Positions 52,466-59,898 of a DNA stretch of 64,000 nt are shown one piece after another. The stretch is from positions 1 to 64,000 of the forward strand of contig NZ_FULE01000092.1 of NCBI RefSeq assembly GCF_900163965.1, given 5' to 3'. Within the stretch, counting starts at the first letter, position 1, and every line of letters begins with the position of its first letter. The stretch is from Vibrio ruber DSM 16370 (GTDB lineage Bacteria; Pseudomonadota; Gammaproteobacteria; Enterobacterales; Vibrionaceae). The notes under the pieces are model-generated. The model did no database searches and was not told the DNA's origin. It saw only the letters and a program-made list of their open reading frames with translations. Made by a program: the position numbers and the translations under genes.

Positions 52466-54478
52466 TTACCTGTCTGTAAGGGTGATTAATCGGTGATTGC
52501 TGAGTTTCAGGGAGACATAACGATCAATGGCTATCTTTGCCCCGCGCATCAACGGGACAATCAGACACTGAACGCCTTTGACACTCCATCCGGTGGCGTC
52601 AATGAGTGCTTTTTCAAGCGTTGAAATTTCCTTTTCTGAGGAAGGGTTACACTTATTTTCAGTGCTCCAAGGGGAAGCGCGCCGCGCTTCTTGCAAACGC
52701 TGGACGTCCTTCTTTTTCACGAGACTGTAACGGGTGGCGCAGGTTTGAATGATTTTTCCGAGCCAGTTCACACCAATAACCCGTTTGACGGTATCCCCGT
52801 ATTTGTTGAAGTTTTCTTCATAAGCAAGCTTGGCTTTTGCGCCCAACTCACAAAACCCTTTCCAACGGGATTGATCGGCATGGTCACGCAAGGTTTCCAA
52901 CTCTTCATCAAAGGCGGTATCGACCGCGCTTGCCCGTCGCAATTGCCGCCACAAACCCACGGCAGGAGAGCCGGACTGTGAAAACTGTTTGATCCGGTGG
53001 GTTGAAGCCCACGCACGGGCAGAGAATGCCGACTCTTCGGCATCATTTTCCGGCATGTGTGAGCCGTTAATGTTTTTTGAAATGTATTTGATGATGTAGC
53101 CGGTTGCGGTGCCTTTGGCCGGATCGCTGTATTCAATTTTAATCCGGTGGGATTTGTGAAACAGGCCACCACTGATTAACTCGTCCCTGTCTTCTTCACA
53201 GGCAATGGATTCACAGATACGGACAAAATCAGCCTTCTGGCTGGGATGAACGTATAAGAACAGATGTGCGTGGGGTGTGCCGTCTTTGTGCGGCTCGGCT
53301 ACTCTCAGGCCGAACCAGTCAATCTCATGTTTTTTGAACAGGGCACGGGCGCGTTTCCATTGCGCCATGATGTTCTGATGGGCTTCTTTGGGGGTGCAGC
53401 CGTTCCATTTACTGGAATTGCGGTGATACTTGGACGGCAGTGTCCACGTCATGAATACGCCCTCATAACCTAAATCAATCGCGCGCTCTTCATCACCACG
53501 GGAGCGGACGACTAATTCAACGCGACGGTTTTCCTGATTGGCGGTAGTACGCTTGACGACTTCCTCTAAATCAAAGGCGGTGCCGGTCTCTGGGTCGAAG
53601 ACGGCCATTGATTCAATAAACCGTTTAGCTTCGCCCTGTTTCTGACGCCAGCGGACAAACGAACGACGGGATATATATTTGCGTTGTCCCTGACTGGCTC
53701 CGACCCGATCAAGGGCGATTTGTGAATATTCGATATATTGGGTGCGTAAAAACCGGAATTTACGCGCCAGATAACCGACATCGAGACAACGACGGATCGC
53801 CCGCTCTAATTCACGCTCGGCTTCTCGGATATTGTCGTGATGTTTGCGGATTTGTGGCGGCTTGATATGGAGCTGAAACAGCTTATCACTGATTGCTGAA
53901 AATGCCGTTTGTAATGCGTCAAGGTATCCGTTTTCTGTTGCTTCATCAATAGACACACTGCCCATGATTGCGGTGAATTCATTAGTGAGATTCCATGCAA
54001 GGCGCTCAATCTGCTCATCACTCATCAGGGTGTCATGATCGAGCGATACCGTTTGATGACCGAGTGTGACAGGGGGTGCCGGTGCATTTTTACGGGCATC
54101 GACAAAAGGAAATTTTTTCTCAATCAGCGGGGCGAATTTCAGGCCATGCCGGACGGCATCATTGACCGCTAATTCGATATTCTTACGGGTTGGGTTTGCC
54201 CGTTTACGTCGCCTGAAAATCTGGTGCTGAATATCTTCCTGCACGATTTTTGGCAGACGGGGCATAAAGTGGCGTGAAAATGGGGTGCCATTTTCGAAGG
54301 TATCCCGTTTTGCTGCGTCTTTTTCGGCTGCATTGTGCTGATCGCCCTTTGCCTCAGCCAGCCGAAGCGCTGCCGAGAGATAAGGCGAATCGGGGCGCAC
54401 CTGATAAACGTCAATCAGGTGTTTTTTACGCAAAGTGCGATTGATATGATGACCAATAAAAGAAGCGGTATATTTCAT
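52466..54478 (-). CDS. Replication initiation protein, HUH endonuclease of the P2 gpA type, 670 aa
   Basis: The HUH metal motif is in GTPHAHLFLYVHP (about residue 435) and the catalytic Tyr pair in YIIKYISKNI (about residue 500), the P2 gpA arrangement for rolling-circle initiation. The preceding VFMTWTLPSKYHRNSSKWNG is also typical of that family. PM2 replicates with a similar gpA-like protein (P12, a little over 630 aa). It should nick one strand at the phage origin, which I could not locate. The start overlaps the previous stop as TAATG. It is the largest prophage gene. Confidence 0.9.
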   Translation of the reverse strand: MKYTASFIGHHINRTLRKKHLIDVYQVRPDSPYLSAALRLAEAKGDQHNAAEKDAAKRDTFENGTPFSRHFMPRLPKIVQEDIQHQIFRRRKRANPTRKNIELAVNDAVRHGLKFAPLIEKKFPFVDARKNAPAPPVTLGHQTVSLDHDTLMSDEQIERLAWNLTNEFTAIMGSVSIDEATENGYLDALQTAFSAISDKLFQLHIKPPQIRKHHDNIREAERELERAIRRCLDVGYLARKFRFLRTQYIEYSQIALDRVGASQGQRKYISRRSFVRWRQKQGEAKRFIESMAVFDPETGTAFDLEEVVKRTTANQENRRVELVVRSRGDEERAIDLGYEGVFMTWTLPSKYHRNSSKWNGCTPKEAHQNIMAQWKRARALFKKHEIDWFGLRVAEPHKDGTPHAHLFLYVHPSQKADFVRICESIACEEDRDELISGGLFHKSHRIKIEYSDPAKGTATGYIIKYISKNINGSHMPENDAEESAFSARAWASTHRIKQFSQSGSPAVGLWRQLRRASAVDTAFDEELETLRDHADQSRWKGFCELGAKAKLAYEENFNKYGDTVKRVIGVNWLGKIIQTCATRYSLVKKKDVQRLQEARRASPWSTENKCNPSSEKEISTLEKALIDATGWSVKGVQCLIVPLMRGAKIAIDRYVSLKLSNHRLITLTDR

Positions 54479-54654
54479 TATTTTTGTGGCGTTAAACCGT
54501 GTTTCTCGCGTAGTTTCTGGATTAAGAAAAGGTTTCGTTTACGTTGCTGCTCCGTCATCGCGGCACCGGTGACCATGTCAGGACAGGGTTTGTGATAAGG
54601 TGCCAGATAATCGGAGTTGTGCCCCTTGGGTAGGGTATAACTCACATCATCCAT
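54478..54654 (-). CDS. Small early phage protein, 58 aa
   Basis: Start chosen at the ATG at 54654 (MDDVSYTLPKGHNSDYLAPY), since a longer frame to 54711 would overlap the previous gene by 65 bp. Cys and Pro near the middle (HKPCPDMVTG), basic helical end. The TAA overlaps the replication gene start. No family recognised. Confidence 0.55.
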   Translation of the reverse strand: MDDVSYTLPKGHNSDYLAPYHKPCPDMVTGAAMTEQQRKRNLFLIQKLREKHGLTPQK

Positions 54655-54844
54655 TGAATTGCGCCTCGATATCATCCGCTTGCTGGCCTTCCGCCATACC
54701 GATAATGTCACCGTGAAAAGAATGCAGCGCGAGCCATTCGCCCCCGTTTATTCGTTTGATTTCATCAATGAAGATACTGATGTTGCCGACTTGACAGACT
54801 ATGCCGCCCGTCATGCTATTGCGGTATTTAATTTCGTGTTTCAT
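54647..54844 (-). CDS. Small early phage protein, 65 aa
   Basis: The ATG at 54844 lies directly after the PrtN-like gene. A compact beta-rich sequence (GGIVCQVGNISIFIDEIKRI then GGEWLALHSFHGDIIG) without membrane segments. It overlaps the next gene by 8 bp. Function unknown; probably a regulator or replication accessory. Confidence 0.55.
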   Translation of the reverse strand: MKHEIKYRNSMTGGIVCQVGNISIFIDEIKRINGGEWLALHSFHGDIIGMAEGQQADDIEAQFNG

Positions 54845-54849
54845 GTCAG

Positions 54850-55104
54850 TTACTCATTCACAAGTTGCCACTCATTTTTAGCTTCCTGATATCGCTGCTC
54901 GATATAGCTTGCTAAGTCTTCAATCTTGATAAGTGTCGGGCTACGTTCTGAATCTCTAAGCTTGAAAGTAGGAACTGGAAAGTCACAAGCTTTGGCTCGT
55001 TGCTCTGCTGTCTTCGGAGTAATACCGAAGAACTCTTGTGAAATGTCTTTTAATGCAATAGTGGTGGATCCAAATCGAGCTAGTAATGCAAAAGTGGTAT
55101 TCAT
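54850..55104 (-). CDS. PrtN-like transcriptional activator, 84 aa
   Basis: Start chosen at the ATG at 55104 (MNTTFALLARFGSTTIALKD) with GAGAG upstream. The sequence resembles the pyocin activator PrtN family: MNTxFxLxARF at the start, a helix-turn-helix (FFGITPKTAEQRAKACDFPV) and LIKIEDLASYIEQRYQEAKN near the end. In Pseudomonas, PrtN activates pyocin genes and is itself repressed by PrtR, an S24 repressor; here the gene faces an S24 repressor across a shared operator region. It probably switches on the leftward replication and late genes. Confidence 0.75.
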   Translation of the reverse strand: MNTTFALLARFGSTTIALKDISQEFFGITPKTAEQRAKACDFPVPTFKLRDSERSPTLIKIEDLASYIEQRYQEAKNEWQLVNE

Positions 55105-55125
55105 ATTTCTCTCATGTGGTAAAAT

Positions 55126-55191
55126 TGAGGAAATTAGAGGCAATTAAAACAACCTCAAAAGTCCTCATTATCAATTGAGGTAATTATGAGG
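55126..55191. promoter_or_regulatory. Operator region between activator and repressor
   Basis: Six half-site-like words lie within 66 bp: TGAGG at 55126, AGAGG at 55136, CCTCA at 55153 and 55163, TGAGG at 55176 and 55187. Some pair as CCTCA-N8-TGAGG. Divergent genes for activator and repressor flank it, so these are probably repressor binding sites controlling both promoters. Confidence 0.55.
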
Positions 55192-55237
55192 AAAAATAAA
55201 AACTTTTCAACCCCAATTGAAGAACGGGATTCATCAA

Positions 55238-55846
55238 ATGAAGAACATTAATGAACAGTTAGCGGAGCTAAAGGGATTAACAAAAACTACAACGAACCCA
55301 GATTTGGCAAAGGCTTTAGGGGTGTCACCAAAAACGATTTATACGTGGAAAGAAAGAGATAAAATTCCTGAGAAAATTTTTCTAAAAGCACAGCAGATGT
55401 CCTCACTTGGTGAAGCTTTACCTCCTACTGGTTATATGAAACTAGATTTTTATGAGCAAGCCGTTAGCGCTGGATATGGTGAATTAGTTATCAGTGAAGA
55501 AAAGTCATCAGATATTATTTTCAGTGAATCATTTATTAATAATGAACTAGGTGTGAATCCAAAACATATCTTTTTGATGCCGGTAAAGGGGGACAGCATG
55601 TACCCGACCTTGAAAAACGGCTCTTTAGTTATGGTGAATCGTGTTGAGCAATACTCTGGTGATGGGATCTATGTTTTCCGCTTCGACGGTCAGTTAATGG
55701 TCAAGCGTTTGCAGTTCTCAAAAAACGGGTTGAGTGTTGTGAGTGATAACAGTAATTATGAGAAGTGGGAATTGAGCAAAGAAGAGATCACAAGCAATGA
55801 TTTTGAAATTATTGGTGAAGTGGTCTGGTCAGGACAGAGGATGTGA
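55238..55846 (+). CDS. CI/LexA-like phage repressor, HTH plus S24 peptidase, 202 aa
   Basis: Start chosen at the ATG at 55238; an in-frame TTG at 55217 would add seven residues. Residues 1-55 are a helix-turn-helix (NPDLAKALGVSPKTIYTWKE). A cleavage site Ala-Gly lies in AVSAGYGE. The S24 self-cleaving peptidase has its Ser in VKGDSMYPTL and its Lys in LMVKRLQF. RecA-stimulated self-cleavage would release the prophage after DNA damage. It faces the PrtN-like gene, a switch like PrtR-PrtN. A bidirectional terminator follows. Confidence 0.9.
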   Translation: MKNINEQLAELKGLTKTTTNPDLAKALGVSPKTIYTWKERDKIPEKIFLKAQQMSSLGEALPPTGYMKLDFYEQAVSAGYGELVISEEKSSDIIFSESFINNELGVNPKHIFLMPVKGDSMYPTLKNGSLVMVNRVEQYSGDGIYVFRFDGQLMVKRLQFSKNGLSVVSDNSNYEKWELSKEEITSNDFEIIGEVVWSGQRM

Positions 55847-55865
55847 TTCATTTAGACATAAAAAA

Positions 55866-55890
55866 AGGGACTTCTTAAAGTCCCTCTTCT
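55866..55890. terminator. Bidirectional terminator after the repressor gene
   Basis: AGGGACTT/AAGTCCCT with a 4-base loop, six A before and a T-rich run after. It lies between the repressor gene and a convergent small gene. Confidence 0.85.
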
Positions 55891-55901
55891 TTTATTCTTT
55901 A

Positions 55902-56078
55902 CTAGGCAATTTTGCAACCTTCATCTTCACTTTTGCAAGTGATTGAAGGGATTTTCCGCTCTAACCTTGAAAGAGAATCCCATGATAGGCCAAAACGCTC
56001 ACACGGTCTTTTACCGCCTGCATATAGCGAAGCCACAAATGACTTTGCATTACCTCTTATAGCCTTATCTTTTTTCAT
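55902..56078 (-). CDS. Small hypothetical phage protein, 58 aa
   Basis: Start chosen at the ATG at 56078, which has AGAGAGG at good spacing; the frame continues to 56153 without a better start. It begins MKKDKAIRGNAKSFVASLYA and ends SITCKSEDEGCKIA: basic, two Cys near the end, no membrane segment. No family recognised. It sits in the lysogeny region beside the repressor. Confidence 0.55.
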   Translation of the reverse strand: MKKDKAIRGNAKSFVASLYAGGKRPCERFGLSWDSLSRLERKIPSITCKSEDEGCKIA

Positions 56079-56174
56079 AGTAACCTCTCTTGATATACCC
56101 CTTGCAGGGTGCTCGTTATCTAATAACGAGTATAGGGAGTGAATTATAAACATGTATAATAAAAATACAATTGT

Positions 56175-56732
56175 TTATTTATCCATGCTTTTAATCATTG
56201 CTTCCTCACCTTTATAGTATTCTGAAACTAATTTAAAACCTTGATCTTTATAGTACTTTTTTACACCATCAATTGGTCCAACTAGAACTATTTTATCAAC
56301 AGAAGACATATTCTCCTGATTTAAATATAGACCATACGCTGTAAATGCTTCAATCATAATAGGTAAAAACTGATAGCATAAATCCGTACTAGCATCTTTT
56401 CGTTTTTCTATAAAGTTGATTTCTAAGCTACTGTTATCTTTACTAATACATCCTAGTGCGTATCCTGCGCAATAGTAACCATCTATACCATCTCCATAAT
56501 ACGCGACACATACAACCATATGCTCGGGGTTACTTACGGGAGTTGTAGTCTTTCCCACTTTAAGTGTGAGATCCCAAGTTATTAGACCTTTTTTCTTAAG
56601 ATCTTGTAAATCTTGTTCAGTAACAGCTTCTTTCATTGTTGTTAATGATAAATTAAGTGGAAACTGTTGGCTTAATTGCTCTGCGACAGACACAAAAATC
56701 TCATGTTGTATCTCTAAGTATGAATCAGCCAC
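56175..56732 (-). CDS. GNAT-fold acetyltransferase-like protein, 185 aa
   Basis: The middle (AGYALGCISKDNSSLEINFI) and the end (VDKIVLVGPIDGVKKYYKDQ, then GF) follow GNAT strand order, with the final helix and strand YYKDQGFKLVSEY. The acetyl-CoA loop is weakly conserved. It is an AT-rich gene in the lysogeny region between integrase and repressor, where phages often carry cargo; a protein-modifying or defence role is possible but not shown. Confidence 0.6.
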   Translation of the reverse strand: MADSYLEIQHEIFVSVAEQLSQQFPLNLSLTTMKEAVTEQDLQDLKKKGLITWDLTLKVGKTTTPVSNPEHMVVCVAYYGDGIDGYYCAGYALGCISKDNSSLEINFIEKRKDASTDLCYQFLPIMIEAFTAYGLYLNQENMSSVDKIVLVGPIDGVKKYYKDQGFKLVSEYYKGEEAMIKSMDK

Positions 56733-56848
56733 TAAATGAAACCACCATCAATAAAGTCAATTAACTCTGATTACTCTATTAGTTTCTTAATGTAATGTAA
56801 AGTTACATGCTTCACACTGATGCGAACAAATAATTATAAAAATAACTT

Positions 56849-57910
56849 TTATTCTGAGTTTTTTTCATGCAATTTATGAGGATACAATTGAGTATAGACA
56901 GTCCACAACGTGTTTAAGTTCCTATGTCCAGTAACTTGAGCTACTTCTTCAATTGAGTAACCTTTTTCAAATAGTCTACTTGCTCCCTCGCGTCTTAAGT
57001 CATGATAGCGTAAATCTTCTATACCGAGTTTGTTTCTTACTCTTTGAAACGCTGCACTTACACTACGTGGATTATGAGGAAAGATAAGTTCCTTGTTTTT
57101 AGGTTGCTTCATCACAATGTCAAAAGCACCGCCTAACAAAGGAACGAGCATGTGATTTCCTTGCTTTTTACGGGGATCTTTGCGATCTCGAACCAGAACG
57201 GTTTTATGTTCTATGTTGAGATCTTGCCACTTCAAACCACAGACTTCACTGATACGCATACAGCTTAGAATACTGAAATCAAGAATATCAGTCAGAGGAA
57301 TAGTGTTTGCGTGGTGTTGTTGACGCTGTGCTAAGGCTTCCCTAAGTTTATCCAGTTCGTTTGTTGTTGGCCGTCGGGTACGTTTTTCACTTTTACCGAT
57401 GAGTTCCATATCTTTCAGAATGATGAATGCGTCTTCAAAGATTTCAACATTTGCATCAATATTAAATACTGGGTGCGCTTTTTTCATGACTGCTTTCAGA
57501 TAGGAAATATCATGACTTAGTGTTGCGGGTTTTGCTCCGGCATTTCGTCTGTTCCGGCAATGAGTGATTAGATCACTGACCTTTAATGAGTCAGTGTTGA
57601 TTTTTGAAATATCACAGTCACGGAGGAGTCGAATACAATATTGTTTCGTCCTCCCGTCTTTGTCATACAAATCTTTATCATTCATATAAAGATCAATCAG
57701 TTCTCCGATAGTGCAAGTTTTTGCCGAGTTGAGGCCATTAGTCTCTATGTCCGCAACTCGATTCTTACCAAAGGTATTTGCCTGTGCCTTTTTTTTGAAG
57801 GTCTTACTTTCTCGGTGTACTATGCGCCCGTTCTTTTTGACAAACACGGTTGCTTTATAGCGTGATTCACCGTTGTTTAGTGTTCTGCGTTCAATATTGA
57901 AATATGCCAA
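56849..57910 (-). CDS. Tyrosine recombinase (integrase) of a dusA-targeting element, 353 aa
   Basis: An N-terminal arm-binding domain (MAYFNIERRTLNNGESRY...HRESKTFKKK), a SAM-like core-binding domain (about 70-170), and a catalytic domain with Arg in LSCMRISEVCGLKW, HDLRREGASRLF, Gly-His in VTGHRNLNTLW and the nucleophile Tyr in WTVYTQLYP. All five catalytic residues are present. It starts 138 bp from the dusA ATG and reads away from it, as in the dusA-integrating islands described in Proteobacteria. It should excise and insert the prophage at the attL/attR cores. Confidence 0.93.
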   Translation of the reverse strand: MAYFNIERRTLNNGESRYKATVFVKKNGRIVHRESKTFKKKAQANTFGKNRVADIETNGLNSAKTCTIGELIDLYMNDKDLYDKDGRTKQYCIRLLRDCDISKINTDSLKVSDLITHCRNRRNAGAKPATLSHDISYLKAVMKKAHPVFNIDANVEIFEDAFIILKDMELIGKSEKRTRRPTTNELDKLREALAQRQQHHANTIPLTDILDFSILSCMRISEVCGLKWQDLNIEHKTVLVRDRKDPRKKQGNHMLVPLLGGAFDIVMKQPKNKELIFPHNPRSVSAAFQRVRNKLGIEDLRYHDLRREGASRLFEKGYSIEEVAQVTGHRNLNTLWTVYTQLYPHKLHEKNSE

Positions 57911-57934
57911 CGTTGTTCTCCTTTTGGTAACCCC

Positions 57935-57966
57935 TTTTGAAAAGGGAACCTATGGGGGGATCTATA
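57935..57966. repeat. Candidate integrase arm-type site, right end, with inverted repeat
   Basis: A palindromic CCCTTTTGAAAAGGG and a GGGGATCTATA word (57956-57966) identical to 43888-43898 at the other end of the prophage. Located between the integrase start and attR. Confidence 0.5.
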
Positions 57967-58048
57967 ACAAGTAATTGAGGCCATTTCAAGGTATTTGAGA
58001 GCAATTCAAAATAATGATTAATGTAAGTAAAATTAAGGGGTTGCAGTA

Positions 58049-59038
58049 ATGAGTAGTAGTTTTAAGGCCAACAGATTTTCTGTAGCTCCCATGCTCGACT
58101 GGACTGACCGGCACTGTCGCTACTTCCATCGGTTGCTGACTTCGCAGGCGCTGTTGTATACCGAGATGGTGACGACGGGGGCGATTATTCATGGAAAAGG
58201 CGATTTTCTGGCTTATAACCATGAGGAGCATCCGGTTGCCTTACAATTGGGTGGTTCGAATCCACAGGATCTGGCGACTTGTGCAAAATTGGCTGCTGAA
58301 CGTGGCTATGATGAGATTAATCTCAACGTCGGTTGTCCGTCAGATCGCGTCCAGAATGGCCGGTTTGGGGCGTGTTTGATGGCTGAGCCTCAGTTGGTTG
58401 CTGAATGCGTGGCTGCGATGAAAGCAGAAGTTGATATCCCGGTGACCGTGAAAACAAGAATCGGTATTGATGAGCAGGACTCTTATCAGTTTCTGACCGA
58501 TTTCGTCACAATTGTTGCTGAACAAGGTGGCTGCGAACAGTTTACGATTCATGCACGTAAAGCATGGTTGAATGGTCTGAGCCCAAAAGAAAACCGGGAA
58601 ATTCCACCGTTAGATTATCCCAGAGCCTATCAGCTGAAACGAGATTTCCCCCATTTACAGATTGCTGTTAATGGAGGCATCAAAAGCCTTGAAGAAACGA
58701 AAGAGCATCTTAAACAACTTGATGGGGTGATGATCGGTCGCGAAGCATATCAGAACCCATATCTGCTGGCAGAAGTGGATCAACAGATTTTTGGCCTGGA
58801 AACGCCGGTGAAGAAGCGTTCTCAGGTTGTCGAAGAGATGTATCCTTATATCGAATCGCAATTATCGCAAGGCGCTTATCTCGGACACATCTCTCGTCAC
58901 ATGATCGGGCTGTTTCAGAATATGCCCGGTGCCCGGCAATGGCGTCGTTATATTAGTGAGAACGCGCATAAAAAAGGCGCAGGAATCGAAGTGATTCAGA
59001 CCGCACTATTGAAAATCCCTGAATCTTTAAATGTGTAA
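58049..59038 (+). CDS. dusA: tRNA-dihydrouridine synthase A
   Basis: Reduces uridine 20/20a in the D-loop of tRNAs with FMN and [23 protein letters not shown] at the start, [33 protein letters not shown] with the catalytic Cys, [20 protein letters not shown] and NGGIKSLEE match DusA rather than DusB or DusC; length 329 aa is normal. pspG follows as in E. coli. The first 11-16 codons belong to the prophage side of attR, so the prophage supplies the start and keeps the gene whole. AAGGGG lies before the ATG. Confidence 0.96.
   Translation: MSSSFKANRFSVAPMLDWTDRHCRYFHRLLTSQALLYTEMVTTGAIIHGKGDFLAYNHEEHPVALQLGGSNPQDLATCAKLAAERGYDEINLNVGCPSDRVQNGRFGACLMAEPQLVAECVAAMKAEVDIPVTVKTRIGIDEQDSYQFLTDFVTIVAEQGGCEQFTIHARKAWLNGLSPKENREIPPLDYPRAYQLKRDFPHLQIAVNGGIKSLEETKEHLKQLDGVMIGREAYQNPYLLAEVDQQIFGLETPVKKRSQVVEEMYPYIESQLSQGAYLGHISRHMIGLFQNMPGARQWRRYISENAHKKGAGIEVIQTALLKIPESLNV
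58083..58098. repeat. attR core inside dusA
   Basis: TAGCTCCCATGCTCGA, 15 of 16 identical to attL at 43829-43844, at codons 12-16 of dusA. Confidence 0.85.
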
Positions 59039-59062
59039 ATCTGACCTGAGATTCGTCAGATT
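59038..59062 (+). terminator. Hairpin after dusA, possible weak terminator
   Basis: A perfect 8-bp inverted repeat AATCTGAC/GTCAGATT overlaps the dusA stop. It lacks a T run, so termination is doubtful. Confidence 0.35.
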
Positions 59063-59139
59063 GACCAATTGCCGGTGAACGATTTGGCATAGAGTCACTC
59101 TGAGTCTCGGAAAATCAGTGGGTTCAGGCTGTGTTAAGT

Positions 59140-59155
59140 TGGCCTGATTTCTGCT
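59140..59155 (+). promoter_or_regulatory. Sigma54 promoter of pspG
   Basis: TGGCCTGATTTCTGCT: GG and GC are separated by exactly 10 bases as in the -24/-12 consensus TGGCACG-N4-TTGCW, with two mismatches. It lies 40 bp before the pspG start. PspF-activated sigma54 transcription of pspG is known in E. coli. Confidence 0.7.
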
Positions 59156-59194
59156 TACTCATAGAAAATAAAGCTGGAAAAATAAAGGAAAACT

Positions 59195-59395
59195 ATGATG
59201 GTTGAAGTGCTGTATTTGTTGATCTTTGCAGGCGTGCTATTTTTTACGGGTGTGACGTTATTTGGTGTCCTGTTGTCGATTGGCTTGTCATTCTTATTTG
59301 TTTTGGCGTTTGGAATGTTCGCTATGTTTATTAAGATGCTGCCTTGGTTGCTCTTAATTATGCTTGGCGTCTGGTTATGGAAGAAACTGACCTGA
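59195..59395 (+). CDS. pspG: Phage shock protein G
   Basis: 66 aa, nearly all membrane: an N-terminal helix pair and the segment FAMFIKMLPWLLLIMLGVWL, which matches E. coli PspG (LALMIKLLPWLLLAI). It is an inner-membrane component of the phage shock envelope-stress response. AAGGAAA precedes two adjacent ATG codons. A sigma54 promoter lies upstream. The E. coli neighbour is also dusA. Confidence 0.85.
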   Translation: MMVEVLYLLIFAGVLFFTGVTLFGVLLSIGLSFLFVLAFGMFAMFIKMLPWLLLIMLGVWLWKKLT

Positions 59396-59529
59396 TTAAT
59401 ATTTCCTTTGGTTATTAGTGCTTGGCTTTATATTTTATTTTTTTCTATTTATTGAGAAAAGCTTAACTTTTCGACCATCATCTCCCATGATGAAAGAGCG
59501 TGTTGGGGATCAACATGGAGGGATAAAAG

Positions 59530-59766
59530 ATGTCGCTTGAAGAACTGAAAGCCCTATATCGGGGAAACCTTCTGGTGGAAGCGATTGTCGAGCCTTTTTC
59601 TGACAACGGAATGTGGATTGTTGAATTCAAACACGCAGACGGATCTTTTATTCTGTTAACTGACGAAGATGGCGAAGAGTGTCATTACACCAATTTAGAT
59701 CTCGCTTCTAAATCAGCAATGGATGTCGGTTTTAAACAAGTCAGAATCGAATCTCTGGAGCTGTAG
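59530..59766 (+). CDS. Conserved hypothetical protein, 78 aa
   Basis: The ATG follows GGAGGGA. A soluble acidic protein with a helical start (MSLEELKALYRGNLLVEAIV) and beta-strands (MWIVEFKHADGSFILLTDED). I recognise no family; position between pspG and cysJ suggests a core Vibrio gene. Its last codons and stop lie in a 28-bp unit that is duplicated just downstream. Confidence 0.7.
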   Translation: MSLEELKALYRGNLLVEAIVEPFSDNGMWIVEFKHADGSFILLTDEDGEECHYTNLDLASKSAMDVGFKQVRIESLEL

Positions 59767-59810
59767 CCTTTCTTACTCCCAACTGGAGCTGTAGCCTTTC
59801 TTACTCCCAA
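59755..59810. repeat. Perfect 28-bp tandem duplication
   Basis: Two identical 28-base units (59755-59782 and 59783-59810), each beginning CTGGAGCTGTAGCC. The first contains the last two codons and TAG of the 78-aa gene; the second copies them downstream, ahead of cysJ. Looks like a recent slippage or duplication. Confidence 0.95.
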
Positions 59811-59898
59811 AAGTTATAAAACATTCTCATCTATTCTTTCTTGTTATTAGTGAGCTTGGTTACTCTATCGTCATGCAATGAATAGGGAAGTCGTGACG

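Larger units (their letters stand above)
43829..58098. mobile_element. PM2-like (Corticoviridae) prophage integrated in dusA, about 14.3 kb
   Basis: Bounded by a 16-bp near-identical repeat (attL, attR) inside dusA sequence. From the right: integrase, two small genes, S24 repressor facing a PrtN-like activator, HUH replication protein, packaging ATPase, double-jelly-roll type capsid protein, a string of tiny membrane proteins, spike, peptidoglycan hydrolase, then a type VI secretion cargo and a C4-like RNA locus next to attL. No tail, portal, terminase or filamentous-phage genes are present. The combination of gpA-type replication protein of about 670 aa, ATPase and capsid protein of about 268 aa matches corticovirus PM2 and its known prophage relatives in aquatic bacteria. 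All modules look intact, so it may be inducible. Confidence 0.88.

Noticed and set aside
43829-58098. First impression that the prophage was filamentous (inovirus), from small hydrophobic proteins and a P-loop ATPase
   Set aside because: A gpA-type replication protein, 268-aa capsid-like protein, spike and wall hydrolase fit a PM2-like tailless phage; no pIII/pI/secretin-type genes were seen.
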